A DNA stretch of 64,000 bases, from NCBI GenBank assembly GCA_964475755.1, contig CAYYXR010000008.1, positions 12,270 through 76,269 of the forward strand, in the 5' to 3' direction. How positions within the stretch are numbered: position 1 is the first letter of the stretch; each line of letters begins with the position of its first letter. The notes under the pieces were generated by a model. That model ran no database searches. It was given only the letters and a program-made list of their open reading frames with translations, and was not told the origin of the DNA. The translations under genes and the position numbers were made by a program. The stretch is from UBA11612 sp964475755. Its GTDB lineage: Bacteria > Pseudomonadota > Alphaproteobacteria > Rhodospirillales > Rhodospirillaceae. Positions 52,002 to 61,310 of the stretch are shown here, in pieces.

Positions 52002-53666
52002 ATGGCCAAGGCCGAAGACAAAAACGCCCGTTTCAGACGTTTGCTGCCGTCCGTCGTGCTTTGGCTGGCGGCGATTATTTTTTACGCTGCAAGCTCCTAC
52101 AACGCGCTTCTGCACGGCCGCACGTGGACCGACGAGGTAGCATATCTCATCAAGTCCTATTGGTACGCATCCGGCGCTGCCGCGCCTTTTACCGCCAGCG
52201 ACGCCACCGGAACGATGCCGCTGTATTTTTTTCAGCTCGGCTTCTGGCAGGAACTCGTCGGTATCGGGCTGGTGAATGGGCGGGCGCTATCCATTGCACT
52301 TGGCGCGCTCAGCGCCGTCATCTTGTTCGTGGTCGCACGCAGACTAACCGCCAACACCACCATCGCCTCCGCCGCCGTCTTTGCCTATCTGGCCACGCCT
52401 GCAACGGCTTATTATTTCGCGACGGCGACTCCGGCGGCGAGCGTCGCTGTGATTCATCTCGCCGCGGTGTGGCTGGTCGTCAGCGGACTGGGCCGCCCAC
52501 GCATCTGGGCGTCGTTGTTGATGGGTGTGCTGTGCACGGCATTGTTCTTCTACAGCCAAAATATGATCCTGGCGGTGATCGTGCTTCTGCCGCTGTACAT
52601 CCTAGCCATTGGGCGTGCGCGTTTGCTCAACGGCGCGCTTGCACTCGGCGCGGCGGCGGCATCAACGGCGGGCATGATTTATGTATTTCCCGAAAAGCTG
52701 CTGCACTATGCCTTGCGCATGCCCGGCCTCACGCCGTTGCTTGAAAGCGCGGGTTGGGCGCCGACCAACTTCACCTTTCTCGACCAGGGCACGGTCGACG
52801 CTGCAACAATGGATCTCGCGTTCGATCAATTGGATTGGGCGGCGCTGCTGGACAGCTTTGCCTTGCCCTATTCCGGCACCATTGTTTTCGCGCTGCTTTT
52901 GTTTGTGCTGGCCGGAAAAGGATTGCGGGTGCTGTGGATCGCACCCTTGTACTTCGTGTGGCTAAGCGTCGCGCACTTTATCGGCGCGGCCGGAACTTGC
53001 GCCACATGCATGAGCGCGTTTGCGCCGCAGTTCGCCGCCATTGGCGCTTTTGCTGCGGCGCTGACCCTCGCCATGGGAGCACGCTGGGCAAGAGAGAACG
53101 ACGTTTCCCCGGTAACGCTCGTTATCGGCAGCTCAATCGTGATCGCGGGCGCAAACGCCGTGGCGCCGCAATGGGCGCTCAGCGAAGAGTTCGCGATGTT
53201 CCCGCTCTCACGCACATCCATGGAGCGGCAACAGACAGAGGAAGAGAAGATCGGCGAACTGGCGCAATGGATTGCCTCACGTACGTCGCCCGGCGAGCCG
53301 GCGCTGGTGATTCACGGCGTTGGCGGCCAGCACGTACCGGAACTGACGCTCGCCGCATTCATGGCCGGTCACTCCATGCCGCCGCAAAGCATCGATATGC
53401 TGGGCACATATCGCCGGATCAAAACCGATCTGTCCGGCGCGGCGCACGAGGCCGTGCAAGGCGCGGTGGAAGAAGAATCCCTTTGGTCCACCGCAACAAT
53501 GCGGCGATGGATCAACCGGGATTACGATTTGATCCTGCTGCAGGAGAACCCGCGGGTGGATCAAAGCGAACGGTTTATTCGGATCAATTCGTTCTTCAAC
53601 CATATTGCGACGACGAATTTCGGAGGCGCGGCCATTCATCTCTACGAGCGCCGGCCCGCGCAATAA
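52002..53666 (+). CDS. Glycosyltransferase family 39-like polytopic membrane protein
   Basis: 554 residues, started at the ATG of MAKAEDKN with AAGGAAGGA directly upstream (the longer reading starts 34 codons earlier without one). About ten to twelve membrane helices are predicted, and the first periplasmic loop carries TWTDEVAYL, an acidic motif like the DE of GT39/ArnT-type lipid-linked sugar transferases. A soluble C-terminal domain (about 400-554) follows. It should transfer a sugar from a polyprenyl carrier to a lipid or glycan on the periplasmic face. First gene of the surface-polysaccharide cluster. Confidence 0.7.
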   Translation: MAKAEDKNARFRRLLPSVVLWLAAIIFYAASSYNALLHGRTWTDEVAYLIKSYWYASGAAAPFTASDATGTMPLYFFQLGFWQELVGIGLVNGRALSIALGALSAVILFVVARRLTANTTIASAAVFAYLATPATAYYFATATPAASVAVIHLAAVWLVVSGLGRPRIWASLLMGVLCTALFFYSQNMILAVIVLLPLYILAIGRARLLNGALALGAAAASTAGMIYVFPEKLLHYALRMPGLTPLLESAGWAPTNFTFLDQGTVDAATMDLAFDQLDWAALLDSFALPYSGTIVFALLLFVLAGKGLRVLWIAPLYFVWLSVAHFIGAAGTCATCMSAFAPQFAAIGAFAAALTLAMGARWARENDVSPVTLVIGSSIVIAGANAVAPQWALSEEFAMFPLSRTSMERQQTEEEKIGELAQWIASRTSPGEPALVIHGVGGQHVPELTLAAFMAGHSMPPQSIDMLGTYRRIKTDLSGAAHEAVQGAVEEESLWSTATMRRWINRDYDLILLQENPRVDQSERFIRINSFFNHIATTNFGGAAIHLYERRPAQ

Positions 53667-53675
53667 GCGCATCAC

Positions 53676-54929
53676 ATGCCGTCAATTATTTTCAACGCCG
53701 CCGCGCGCCTCAAGCGCAAGGCCCTCAACTACATCTACAATTTTGACAAAGATTTCAATGAGCGCATCGTCGAGCGCATAGCACGTCGCTTTGCCGAAGC
53801 ACTCGATCATCACGACAATGAGAAACGGTTATATGCGCGCGCCTTGGCGCACTACGAAGCGCAACTCAACTTACGCCCCACGATCAGCAAATGGGGTTTC
53901 GAAATTTCTTCCATCTTCGCAGTGCCGCTGTTCGTCATTTTTGCTTGGTTTCGCGGGCTTCTTAAACCAAACGCAAAAGCGCGGGATATAGATGGTGCGC
54001 GCCTGGTTTTCGAGAACCGGTTCGAGATAAACCCCGAAATCTATGGAATTCCCGACGAGCTTAGCGAACAGACCATCGAAACCCGCGAGCTCAATGTAGG
54101 ACATCTATGCACGCGGGACCTTCCTGCCCTGTGGCGTATGTTTATAACCGCGGTGCGGAACGGCACACGGTTCCCTTTTCAATTTGTGCTCAAGTGCGCT
54201 GTCGACCTTTCGCGCGTGCGCGGTGCGCTGCACGGGCTGTCTACAACATGGGTCATCGTGTATTGGGAATTCAGCTGTGCGCTGAGCTTTATCACCGCCG
54301 TACTTTCTAAAGAGCGGGTCGACATCTTCAATGTGATGCACGGCGAGAAAAACTACTTCGCGAAGAATGCGTTTTTCGAAGTCACGCGGTGTTATTGCTG
54401 GAGCACATACTACGTTGAGTTATTCGAAAGGCTCAGCGCACGCGCGGACTTCAGAATTTTCGATAAACCGCCAATTCATTTGGAAACCGTATCGGTTGCC
54501 CCCACAACAATCGGGATTCTCACCCCGTCCTCTGCGCAATTGGCTGACAGCGCCTTCACTTCGGATTTTGCAGGTGCCTGCAATTCTATTGTCCGTGATT
54601 ATCCGGTGACGGTCCGGATTCACCCGATGTACAGAGAAGATTTTATACAGCTACGATCGCATCTGGATTCCAAGATCAAAGTATCGGACAGCGCTGCGGA
54701 AAGCCCGCTTCAGTTCATCAACGAACACCCCGTGTTGGCGGGCGCACCATCCACACTTCTCCTCGACGCTATACATGCGGGCCGTCAAGTTGTTGTATTG
54801 GATGTGAACGACGGCGAATCTCTCAAGGACCGTGACCCCGCGTATGGGGCAAACAATGTCATTCGAACACGTGCCAAAAACTTCGCGGGCGGCATTAAAA
54901 CAGCCATTGAACGCCTAAAGGTTTCTTAA
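53676..54929 (+). CDS. Unknown protein, possible GT-B-type surface carbohydrate transferase
   Basis: 417 residues that I cannot assign firmly. There is one hydrophobic segment (about 75-92, FAVPLFVIFAWFRGL), so it may be membrane attached. The C-terminal half has the pattern VTVRIHPMYRED, then INEHPVLAGAPSTLLLDAIHAGRQVVVLD, which resembles the donor-binding half of GT-B enzymes such as CDP-glycerol or polysialic acid transferases (a His-Pro followed by a Ser-Thr before an Asp/Glu and a Gly). It begins nine bases after the GT39-like gene and is followed by a DegT aminotransferase gene, consistent with a role in glycan assembly. Confidence 0.6.
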   Translation: MPSIIFNAAARLKRKALNYIYNFDKDFNERIVERIARRFAEALDHHDNEKRLYARALAHYEAQLNLRPTISKWGFEISSIFAVPLFVIFAWFRGLLKPNAKARDIDGARLVFENRFEINPEIYGIPDELSEQTIETRELNVGHLCTRDLPALWRMFITAVRNGTRFPFQFVLKCAVDLSRVRGALHGLSTTWVIVYWEFSCALSFITAVLSKERVDIFNVMHGEKNYFAKNAFFEVTRCYCWSTYYVELFERLSARADFRIFDKPPIHLETVSVAPTTIGILTPSSAQLADSAFTSDFAGACNSIVRDYPVTVRIHPMYREDFIQLRSHLDSKIKVSDSAAESPLQFINEHPVLAGAPSTLLLDAIHAGRQVVVLDVNDGESLKDRDPAYGANNVIRTRAKNFAGGIKTAIERLKVS

Positions 54930-54961
54930 GTTTCCGCTCTGATGAAAAGCTGATACAGACC

Positions 54962-56188
54962 TTGAACGTCATTCAGTCCTCGAGTTACCGGGTTCCCAGA
55001 CAATTTAAAGCAGCAATGGAAAGTGATCCAAAACTAGGCCCCTGGCCGTTCTACGATGACGACGAAGTCAAAGCGGCTTCGCGCGTTCTACAGTCCGGCC
55101 GCGTCAACTATTGGACCGGCGAAGAAGGGCGGAAGTTCGAGAACGAGTACGCGGCCCATTGCGGTGTTGATCACGGACTGGCGGTCGCCAACGGAACCCT
55201 GGCCCTGGAGCTGGCCTTGGCCGGATTAGGTATCGGCCCAGGTGATGAGGTTATCGTACCCGCCCGCACGTTTATAGCCACGGCCGGCGCCGTTGCTATG
55301 CGCGGCGCTGTGCCCATCGTTGCAGATATCGATCCCAACTCCCAAAACATGACGGCCGAAACACTCGCGGCAGCGCTGACGAGCAAGGCAAAAGCGGTCA
55401 TTCCCGTGCACCTCGCCGGCTGGCCGGCCGACATGCCCTCCATCATGGCGGTGGCTAAAGACCGCGACCTAAAAGTCATCGAGGATTGCGCGCAGGCTCA
55501 CGGTGCCAAAATCGATGGCAAGACCGTGGGAAGTTTTGGCGATATCGGTTGTTTTTCCTTTTGTCAGGATAAAATCATCAGCGCCGGCGGTGAAGGCGGC
55601 ATGGTCGTGACGAATGATCAGGCCCTTTACCAAAAAATGTGGTCGCACAGAGACCACGGCCGGGACTTCAAAAAAAGCCATACACCGAGTTCCGAGCCTG
55701 GATTTAAATGGGTGGCTTCCACGTTCGGCACAAATATGCGCCTGACTGAACCGCAATCGGCCATTGGCCGGATTCAACTTAAAAAACTGGCTAGGTGGAC
55801 GGCCATGCGCCGCGCCAATGCCGATGTGTTACGCGAAGCTCTCAAATCATTGAGTGTCGTCACCATCCCCGAACCGGCGGACAACTTCGGCCACGCTTAT
55901 TATAAGTTTTGCGGACTGTTCGATGACGCGGCGTTTAAGCCGGATTGGTCGCGGGACCGCATTTGCAATGAACTGGACAAAATCGGAGTGCCTGCGCGCG
56001 TCGGTGCATGCCCCGATATTTCACGAGAGGCCGCTTTTTCCAGCGATCAAAAGCAACCGCCGCATCCGAATGCCAAAAGCATAGAAAACCGCACATTCAT
56101 GCTACCGGTGCATCCCACATTATCGGCAGAGAATTTAGCTTTTATCGCGGACGGATTTTGCCGCGTGGTGAAAGGCGCAATACGATAA
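54962..56188 (+). CDS. DegT/DnrJ/EryC1/StrS aminotransferase (PglE-like)
   Basis: PLP enzyme making an amino sugar nucleotide from a keto-sugar nucleotide. It has the typical start YDDDEVKAASRVLQSGRVN, the phosphate-binding TLALELALAGLG and the Schiff-base lysine in CFSFCQDKIISAGGEGG (about residue 203). 408 residues from a TTG at 54962; an ATG at 55016 is possible. Near a PglC-type transferase, an amino sugar such as bacillosamine or perosamine is a natural product of this step. No dehydratase partner is visible in the window. Confidence 0.88.
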   Translation: MNVIQSSSYRVPRQFKAAMESDPKLGPWPFYDDDEVKAASRVLQSGRVNYWTGEEGRKFENEYAAHCGVDHGLAVANGTLALELALAGLGIGPGDEVIVPARTFIATAGAVAMRGAVPIVADIDPNSQNMTAETLAAALTSKAKAVIPVHLAGWPADMPSIMAVAKDRDLKVIEDCAQAHGAKIDGKTVGSFGDIGCFSFCQDKIISAGGEGGMVVTNDQALYQKMWSHRDHGRDFKKSHTPSSEPGFKWVASTFGTNMRLTEPQSAIGRIQLKKLARWTAMRRANADVLREALKSLSVVTIPEPADNFGHAYYKFCGLFDDAAFKPDWSRDRICNELDKIGVPARVGACPDISREAAFSSDQKQPPHPNAKSIENRTFMLPVHPTLSAENLAFIADGFCRVVKGAIR

Positions 56189-56196
56189 TTCGCGCC

Positions 56197-57240
56197 CTAG
56201 AATGACCGGCGCACCAGCCCTTCGGCGCGCTTGAAAAAATCCAACGCCAATATCAACGCAATGCCGATCGCCGCGCCGACAATAAGCGCGGCGAGGATCA
56301 CAACTGCCTTGCCAGGCCCAACCGGGCTCATTGACGTGATCGCACTGCCGCCGACAACGCGCGTTCCTCGAATGCCGGCGAGCTCGGCTTCTTTGGATTT
56401 TACGGACGCCGTCGCCGTGATTTTCTCCTGGCCAAGCTTCGTGCGTGCGGCCTGCAAATCGGCACGCCGCATCCGGTATTCAAAGCCGGCCTCATTGAGG
56501 CTCGACCGTAAAGACATCAGCTCAGAAACCTGTTGAGACATCAGCAACGACTGCGTGGCGCTCGCGGAATCAGCGCGCCCGTTCAGAGCCGCGAGGCGGT
56601 TATCTAATTGCCCGAGGCGCTGAGCTAACTCTGCCGATCTTTGTTCATTTCCGGAAATCGCCGCATTCAGCAATTCAAGCTTTGATTTTGCCGATGCTTC
56701 GTCGGCTTCGATACCGGCGCGGCGCTGCTCCGCTTCCGCGATCAGGCTCTTTGCGTTCTCCCGAAGCGATAGGGATGTGCGGTCATGATCCGCAATAAGT
56801 CTATCGGCCACTCGGTTATGAAGCGTTTCGTACAACGAACCATCTTTTTTCGGGGCATCACTGGTGAGCGTTACGATTTGCCCCTGCTCGGAGGCCATTG
56901 CTGTTAAGGGGTAATGACCCGGCCCGCTTGGATGTTCTTGGGCAAATTGAATTATGGCGGCCGGGATATAACCACTATTCAGCTTCGCCGCCGCCGTATC
57001 GACATCCTCGATGGGCACAATCTCTTCGCCGACGGGTAAGCTCCCGATTTCAAGAACGGTCGTAAAGCGATATTGAGGGGGAACCACAAACGCGATGTAG
57101 AGGCCCATTGCCAGCGAAAGTACAACGGCACTCACCGCAACGATCCATTGGGCGCGCACGAGCAACCAAATCTGCGCAAGCGTCACTTCACGCGGATCAG
57201 TTGCATCTGACCGCAAATTGTCAAAATCAGATGTGGTCAC
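56197..57240 (-). CDS. Wzz/Chain-length-determinant-like polysaccharide co-polymerase
   Basis: 347 residues with two membrane helices (about 33-53 and near the C-terminus, VILAALIVGAAIGIALILALDFF) flanking a long periplasmic coiled coil (about 150-290, many heptads). This is the layout of Wzz proteins without a tyrosine kinase domain. It would set polymer length in a Wzx/Wzy-type or similar pathway. It is on the opposite strand to its neighbours, converging with the aminotransferase and divergent from the GT4-PGT fusion, with a GTG start. Confidence 0.78.
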   Translation of the reverse strand: MTTSDFDNLRSDATDPREVTLAQIWLLVRAQWIVAVSAVVLSLAMGLYIAFVVPPQYRFTTVLEIGSLPVGEEIVPIEDVDTAAAKLNSGYIPAAIIQFAQEHPSGPGHYPLTAMASEQGQIVTLTSDAPKKDGSLYETLHNRVADRLIADHDRTSLSLRENAKSLIAEAEQRRAGIEADEASAKSKLELLNAAISGNEQRSAELAQRLGQLDNRLAALNGRADSASATQSLLMSQQVSELMSLRSSLNEAGFEYRMRRADLQAARTKLGQEKITATASVKSKEAELAGIRGTRVVGGSAITSMSPVGPGKAVVILAALIVGAAIGIALILALDFFKRAEGLVRRSF

Positions 57241-57358
57241 ATTTCATCCACTACATTTGAATTGCCGGATAATGTACGCTTTGACGGTATGACGCCAGCC
57301 TCAGAGCGCCACATTCACACCTATGGTCCGCATTCCCGGCGGCCTGTATAACTGAACC

Positions 57359-59215
57359 ATGCCTCCTGCAAAGAACAGCACCAACGAGTCTTTACATGTA
57401 CTGATTCTGGACCCGCTGTATCACCGCGGCGATTTGCCCGGTCCGGCAAGAACATTTGCCATCGCCGACGAACTCGCGCGGACAGGACACCGCGTCACCA
57501 TATTGACGTCGAAAACCGAAGCAAATGCTGAAAGTCCGCTGGAAAATAATATCCACGTTATTGGCATAGGCGCCGCAGCACGGGCCCGTTACGGGTATCC
57601 TTTGCCTTCGGCAACCAACCGCTCATTTACGCTCAATATGCTGTGGCGCATCTGGGGCATCAAAGACGTTGATGCTGTCCTGAGTGCTGACCGGCCTGTT
57701 TCATGCCTTCCGTTTGCACTTTTGTTTAGCTGGGTGCGCGGCGCACCCATTGTGCTGGACGCGAAATCGGGTATTCCGCCGCGGCAGCCGGATGCCGCTC
57801 CGGTCAAGCGCGCAGGCCGTTGGATTGCGAAAACAATTTATCGGTGGACCGCGAAGCTTTCCCGGAGGGTTGTCGTTCAAGATACGCGGGTACAGACAGC
57901 GTTACAAATATCGGGAATCTCCGCCGCCGCGATCGTTGAATCCTTTCCGGGTTGCGACACGGAGCATTTTAAATCAAACGACGGCGAGAAGCCTACGAGC
58001 GCGAACCCCATAGCTGTTTACGCAGGCAGGATGAGTGCGGGCGCGGGGCTCGACTATGTCTTGGAGATCGCGGGCGAGATGAAGGCCTTGACGCCCGAAG
58101 TCGGATTTTATTTTTATGGCGATGGAACGTTCCGAGGACAGATTGAGGCGCGCGCCCTGGAACTTGGCGTTCTCAACAAAAGCGTCTGGATTCAGGACGC
58201 CGTCTCCCGCGCACAGCTTCCGACCATCCTGTCGGGGGCTACAATAGCCCTAGCACGGCGCCACAGCATCACCGAGGCCGGTCCCAGCGGCCATGTGTAC
58301 GATGCTCTCGCAAGCGAACGCCCCGTTGTGTTCACCGAGGAAAGCCCCCTGGCCGAATTAATTGTGGGCCGCGGCGCGGGCATTCAACTTCCCAGCGACA
58401 ATGCAAAAAACGCCGCGATTGAACTTGCCGAGTACATAAAAGACAACGACTCCCTTCGCCGGGCAAAGACGCAATCCGCCGCCCTTGCGGCGGGGCGATT
58501 CAATATGGCGCGTGTGGCCGCTGAGGTTCGCGAAGCCATGCAAGTCGCCGTGAGTGAAAAACCGCGCGCGCACGTCTTGCATCATCGAACACTACTCACC
58601 AAGCGCGCGCTGGACATCTTGATATCGGCGTTCGCTTTGATCGTTTTATCGCCTGTGTTTTTGGTCGTAGCCGGCGCCATCTATTGGAAAATGGGCGGCC
58701 CTGCCGTGTTTTCCCAAGAGCGGCCCGGGCTGAAGGGGAAGATTTTCAAGATCTACAAATTTAGAACCATGACCGAGACAACGGATTCATCCGGCGCGCT
58801 TCTTTCCGACGACCAACGGCTGACCCCACTCGGAAAATTTTTGCGACGCACGTCCCTGGACGAACTGCCAGAACTCTTAAATGTGTTGATGGGTGATATG
58901 AGCCTTGTTGGCCCGCGTCCTTTGCTGCCGGAATACCTGCCGTACTATTCACCTGAACAACGGCGGCGGCACGACGTGCGCCCTGGCCTTACGGGCTGGA
59001 CTCAGATTAATGGGCGCAACGCCCTGACTTGGGAAGAGAAATTTGAGCTCGACGTATGGTACGTCGATAATCTGAGCTTAAAACTCGACGCAAAAATTCT
59101 GCTCAAAACCATTTACGTCGCTCTGCGCGGCGAAGGCGTCAACGCCCCAGGCTACGCGACCATGCCACGCTTTGACGAAATCATGGCGCGCCGCGAAGGC
59201 GCGGAGGACGTTTAA
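57359..59215 (+). CDS. Fusion of GT4 glycosyltransferase and PglC/WcaJ-type phosphoglycosyl transferase
   Basis: 618 residues with two enzymes in one chain. The N-terminal 1-400 is a GT-B, family 4 glycosyltransferase (PLYHRGDLPGPARTFAIADELAR, AGRMSAGAGLDYVLEI, FYFYGDGTFRG). From about 410 it is a monotopic phosphoglycosyl transferase: a re-entrant helix, FSQERPGLKGKIFKIYKFRTM, LDELPELLNVL, GPRPLLPEYLPYYSPEQ, RHDVRPGLTGW and FELDVWYVDNLSLKLDAKIL, as in PglC. The PglC half should put a phospho-sugar on undecaprenyl phosphate and the GT4 half add the next sugar. I see no linker suggesting an annotation artefact. Confidence 0.9.
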   Translation: MPPAKNSTNESLHVLILDPLYHRGDLPGPARTFAIADELARTGHRVTILTSKTEANAESPLENNIHVIGIGAAARARYGYPLPSATNRSFTLNMLWRIWGIKDVDAVLSADRPVSCLPFALLFSWVRGAPIVLDAKSGIPPRQPDAAPVKRAGRWIAKTIYRWTAKLSRRVVVQDTRVQTALQISGISAAAIVESFPGCDTEHFKSNDGEKPTSANPIAVYAGRMSAGAGLDYVLEIAGEMKALTPEVGFYFYGDGTFRGQIEARALELGVLNKSVWIQDAVSRAQLPTILSGATIALARRHSITEAGPSGHVYDALASERPVVFTEESPLAELIVGRGAGIQLPSDNAKNAAIELAEYIKDNDSLRRAKTQSAALAAGRFNMARVAAEVREAMQVAVSEKPRAHVLHHRTLLTKRALDILISAFALIVLSPVFLVVAGAIYWKMGGPAVFSQERPGLKGKIFKIYKFRTMTETTDSSGALLSDDQRLTPLGKFLRRTSLDELPELLNVLMGDMSLVGPRPLLPEYLPYYSPEQRRRHDVRPGLTGWTQINGRNALTWEEKFELDVWYVDNLSLKLDAKILLKTIYVALRGEGVNAPGYATMPRFDEIMARREGAEDV

Positions 59216-59229
59216 ACCACGAGACCGCC

Positions 59230-59727
59230 TTAGTTGGTTGGCGTTGTCTCGACGGTGTCGTCTTTTTCGACCAGCACCAATACCCCTGCCGCAATGCCAA
59301 CACTGATCAGTCCGACGGCAACCCAAGACACGCCGCTTTCGAGCAGATGCTTGTTCGTGCCGCGCGGCAGCGCGTCGGGATTACTGGCCCACGCCGGCGC
59401 ATCGCCTACATTGAGCGACGCCGTCCACGGGCTTTCGAGATTGCGCCCCGTAATTCCAAGGTCCAACAGGGCCGGACCTTGAACACGGGTGTTGTTGAAG
59501 CCCGCCGACCGCATGGACGGGCCTGAAATCATAAGGCCAAACCGCGGCTGCGCGCTTGTGCGCGGGGTGTCATGTAGCGGCAAGCGAAAATATGCCATTG
59601 CCGCACCCTTCGAGGCCTTGGGCCAGCCCAGCATGGTGGTTTGATTGAATGGGCCTTCAGCCCATGCCGAAACGGAGGTCTGGGCTAAGAGCACAAATGC
59701 CGCCAAAACCGCTGCGAGGATTCTCAT
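59230..59727 (-). CDS. Small exported protein of unknown function with C-terminal membrane helix
   Basis: 165 residues. A signal peptide is cut near SVSAWA. A periplasmic region of about 105 residues rich in Pro, Ser and Asn follows (LPLHDTPRTSAQPRFGLMISG). A hydrophobic segment near the end (WVAVGLISVGIAAGVLVLV) precedes an acidic tail. Convergent with the GT4-PGT fusion gene, 14 bases apart. No family recognised. Confidence 0.65.
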   Translation of the reverse strand: MRILAAVLAAFVLLAQTSVSAWAEGPFNQTTMLGWPKASKGAAMAYFRLPLHDTPRTSAQPRFGLMISGPSMRSAGFNNTRVQGPALLDLGITGRNLESPWTASLNVGDAPAWASNPDALPRGTNKHLLESGVSWVAVGLISVGIAAGVLVLVEKDDTVETTPTN

Positions 59728-59877
59728 GAAAACAGCCCCCTAAAAATAAACGAGCGCCCTGCCCGAACCACGTAAGACACGCATTTTCCCGGATATTACG
59801 CTCGGAGACAACATGGCGCGCAACAATCGATCAAATAAGCGCCTGACCAAAGAATTGCCCTATTTCCGGCATAACCT

Positions 59878-59908
59878 TTGCCAGACTGAGAACGATACTT
59901 GCTATACT
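59878..59908 (+). promoter_or_regulatory. Candidate promoter of the DUF6491-like gene
   Basis: TTGCCA (59878-59883), 19-base spacer, TATACT (59903-59908), 28 bases before the start codon with GGGAGG just in front of it. The spacer is slightly long. Confidence 0.45.
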
Positions 59909-59936
59909 ACGTTAATTCAAAGGCCGGGAGGAATGC

Positions 59937-60326
59937 ATGACCTCGTACAAGAATTGGATTGTTACCGCGGCACTTGGCGTAGTGGCCACAATTGCGTTGT
60001 CGACGGCCTCTTTCGCCTCGGAAGGCGATAACGTGGGCGATACGCAAATGTGCATCGACTCGCATTTAATTGACGACACGCCGATCATCGACAGCGAAAC
60101 CATATTGGTCAGGATGGTATCGCCTGCAAATTCCTTTAAGCGGATTGACCTAGCGCGCAAATGCCCCGGCCTCAACAAGGGCACCGGCTTTGCCTATGAC
60201 ACATCCATCGCCAAACTTTGCAAGCAGGACACATTAGCGCCACTGAACAGCAGCGGCGTGAGGTGCATCATCGATCAGATCGTGACCATCGATGCCGCTG
60301 AGGCGCGCACGTTGATGGAGCGCTAA
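59937..60326 (+). CDS. DUF6491-like small secreted protein
   Basis: 129 residues with a signal peptide (cut near STASFA) and GGGAGG five bases before the ATG. The mature part reads CIDSHLIDDTPIIDSETILVRM, then RKCPGL and a C-terminal region with two further cysteines and IDQIVTIDAAEARTL. This resembles DUF6491 proteins of Alphaproteobacteria, compared by memory. Periplasmic, possibly with disulphides; function unknown. A terminator follows. Confidence 0.7.
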   Translation: MTSYKNWIVTAALGVVATIALSTASFASEGDNVGDTQMCIDSHLIDDTPIIDSETILVRMVSPANSFKRIDLARKCPGLNKGTGFAYDTSIAKLCKQDTLAPLNSSGVRCIIDQIVTIDAAEARTLMER

Positions 60327-60351
60327 CGCAGGCACGCGTTACCTGAAAAGC

Positions 60352-60384
60352 AAAACGCCCGGGCACCCGCGTCCGGGCGTTTTT
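60352..60384 (+). terminator. Intrinsic terminator after the DUF6491-like gene
   Basis: AAAACGCCCGG, loop of 10, CCGGGCGTTTTT: an 11-bp stem with flanking A- and T-runs, so it can also end transcription arriving from the other side. Confidence 0.85.
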
Positions 60385-60556
60385 CATTTTAGCGGTCTTG
60401 TTCATAGAAAGCTGGCGGGCAGCAGATGCAAAAGGTACGGCAGATGCCAGCGCCAGCGAGAGCAGCGTCCCGCTCCAAGGCGCATCACGGCATGCGGATC
60501 CCTTTTTCCCCTGTGGCGCCTACCACCCGCCACAATTATGAACACGGCGAGACCGG

Positions 60557-61141
60557 CTAAGGTTGCACGTTTGCCGGAAATAAATTCAACGGATTATCGC
60601 CTTTTACGGCACAAAGCCGCTGGCGCACGGCGGGGCGGGGACTGCGCTCTTCGCCATGCTCATAGGCGATAACTTGCAGACGCCCGGAAAAAGCCGACAG
60701 CAATTCCCCCGGCGCCAGCAGGAATTCCGGATTTCGCGGACGGCCCAGCTTTTCGTTGCCCTGCCCAAAGGTTTCAAAAATCAGCACGCCGTCGTCGGCA
60801 AGTCCTTCTACAAGGTGCGGCAAATGCGGACGGTGAAGATAGTTTGCGACAATAATGCCGTCGAATCGTCGGCCTTCGAACGGCCAGTCGCCGGTTTCCA
60901 AATCCACTTCGATAACGTCCGCTGTATTCTCGCTTTTCAGGTCGGCGAGACCTGAAACATCAACGTCCGCGGCAACAACACGAAGCCCGGCCTTGAGCGC
61001 GGCCCGGGCGTGACGGCCATAACCCGCTGCGATATCCAAAACAGCTCCCCCAGGTTTCACGAGGGGTAGCCACCGCAAAACCCACGGGGACGGCGGGATG
61101 GTCTGATCGGTGGGGCGGTCGAAACTCGGCATGGGCGTCAC
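60557..61141 (-). CDS. Class I SAM-dependent methyltransferase (TehB-like)
   Basis: 194 residues with a class I fold: motif I VLDIAAGYGRHARAALKAG (about 35-53), then VVAADVD, EVDLETGDWPF and FDGIIVANYLHRP. The fold resembles TehB and small-molecule methyltransferases; no target can be named. Start is GTG at 61141, or an ATG three codons later; neither has a good ribosome site. Divergent from mutA. Confidence 0.78.
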   Translation of the reverse strand: MTPMPSFDRPTDQTIPPSPWVLRWLPLVKPGGAVLDIAAGYGRHARAALKAGLRVVAADVDVSGLADLKSENTADVIEVDLETGDWPFEGRRFDGIIVANYLHRPHLPHLVEGLADDGVLIFETFGQGNEKLGRPRNPEFLLAPGELLSAFSGRLQVIAYEHGEERSPRPAVRQRLCAVKGDNPLNLFPANVQP

Positions 61142-61310
61142 TATGCCCGGCGGACCGGGCCGACGCTACTGGATTGGAGCCGTTTAGGGCTTAAAAACAA
61201 GGCGTTACAGGCCATGCGCGGCAGGTTTGACGGCGTGCGGCCCAGCCTCTAAGAAAGGCGCGCCCGGAATGGCGTGCCCGGGCCTAACGACCGCAAAACA
61301 AACATTAAAA

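Noticed and set aside
51728..52744. Open frame of 338 codons on the plus strand overlapping the GT39-like gene
   Set aside because: Arg/His/Gly-rich composition with no ribosome site. It is a shadow of the real frame beginning at 52002, which has membrane helices and AAGGAAGGA upstream.
52754..53746. Open frame of 330 codons on the plus strand
   Set aside because: Arg-rich shadow inside the GT39-like gene; the composition is typical of a frameshifted reading of GC-rich coding DNA.
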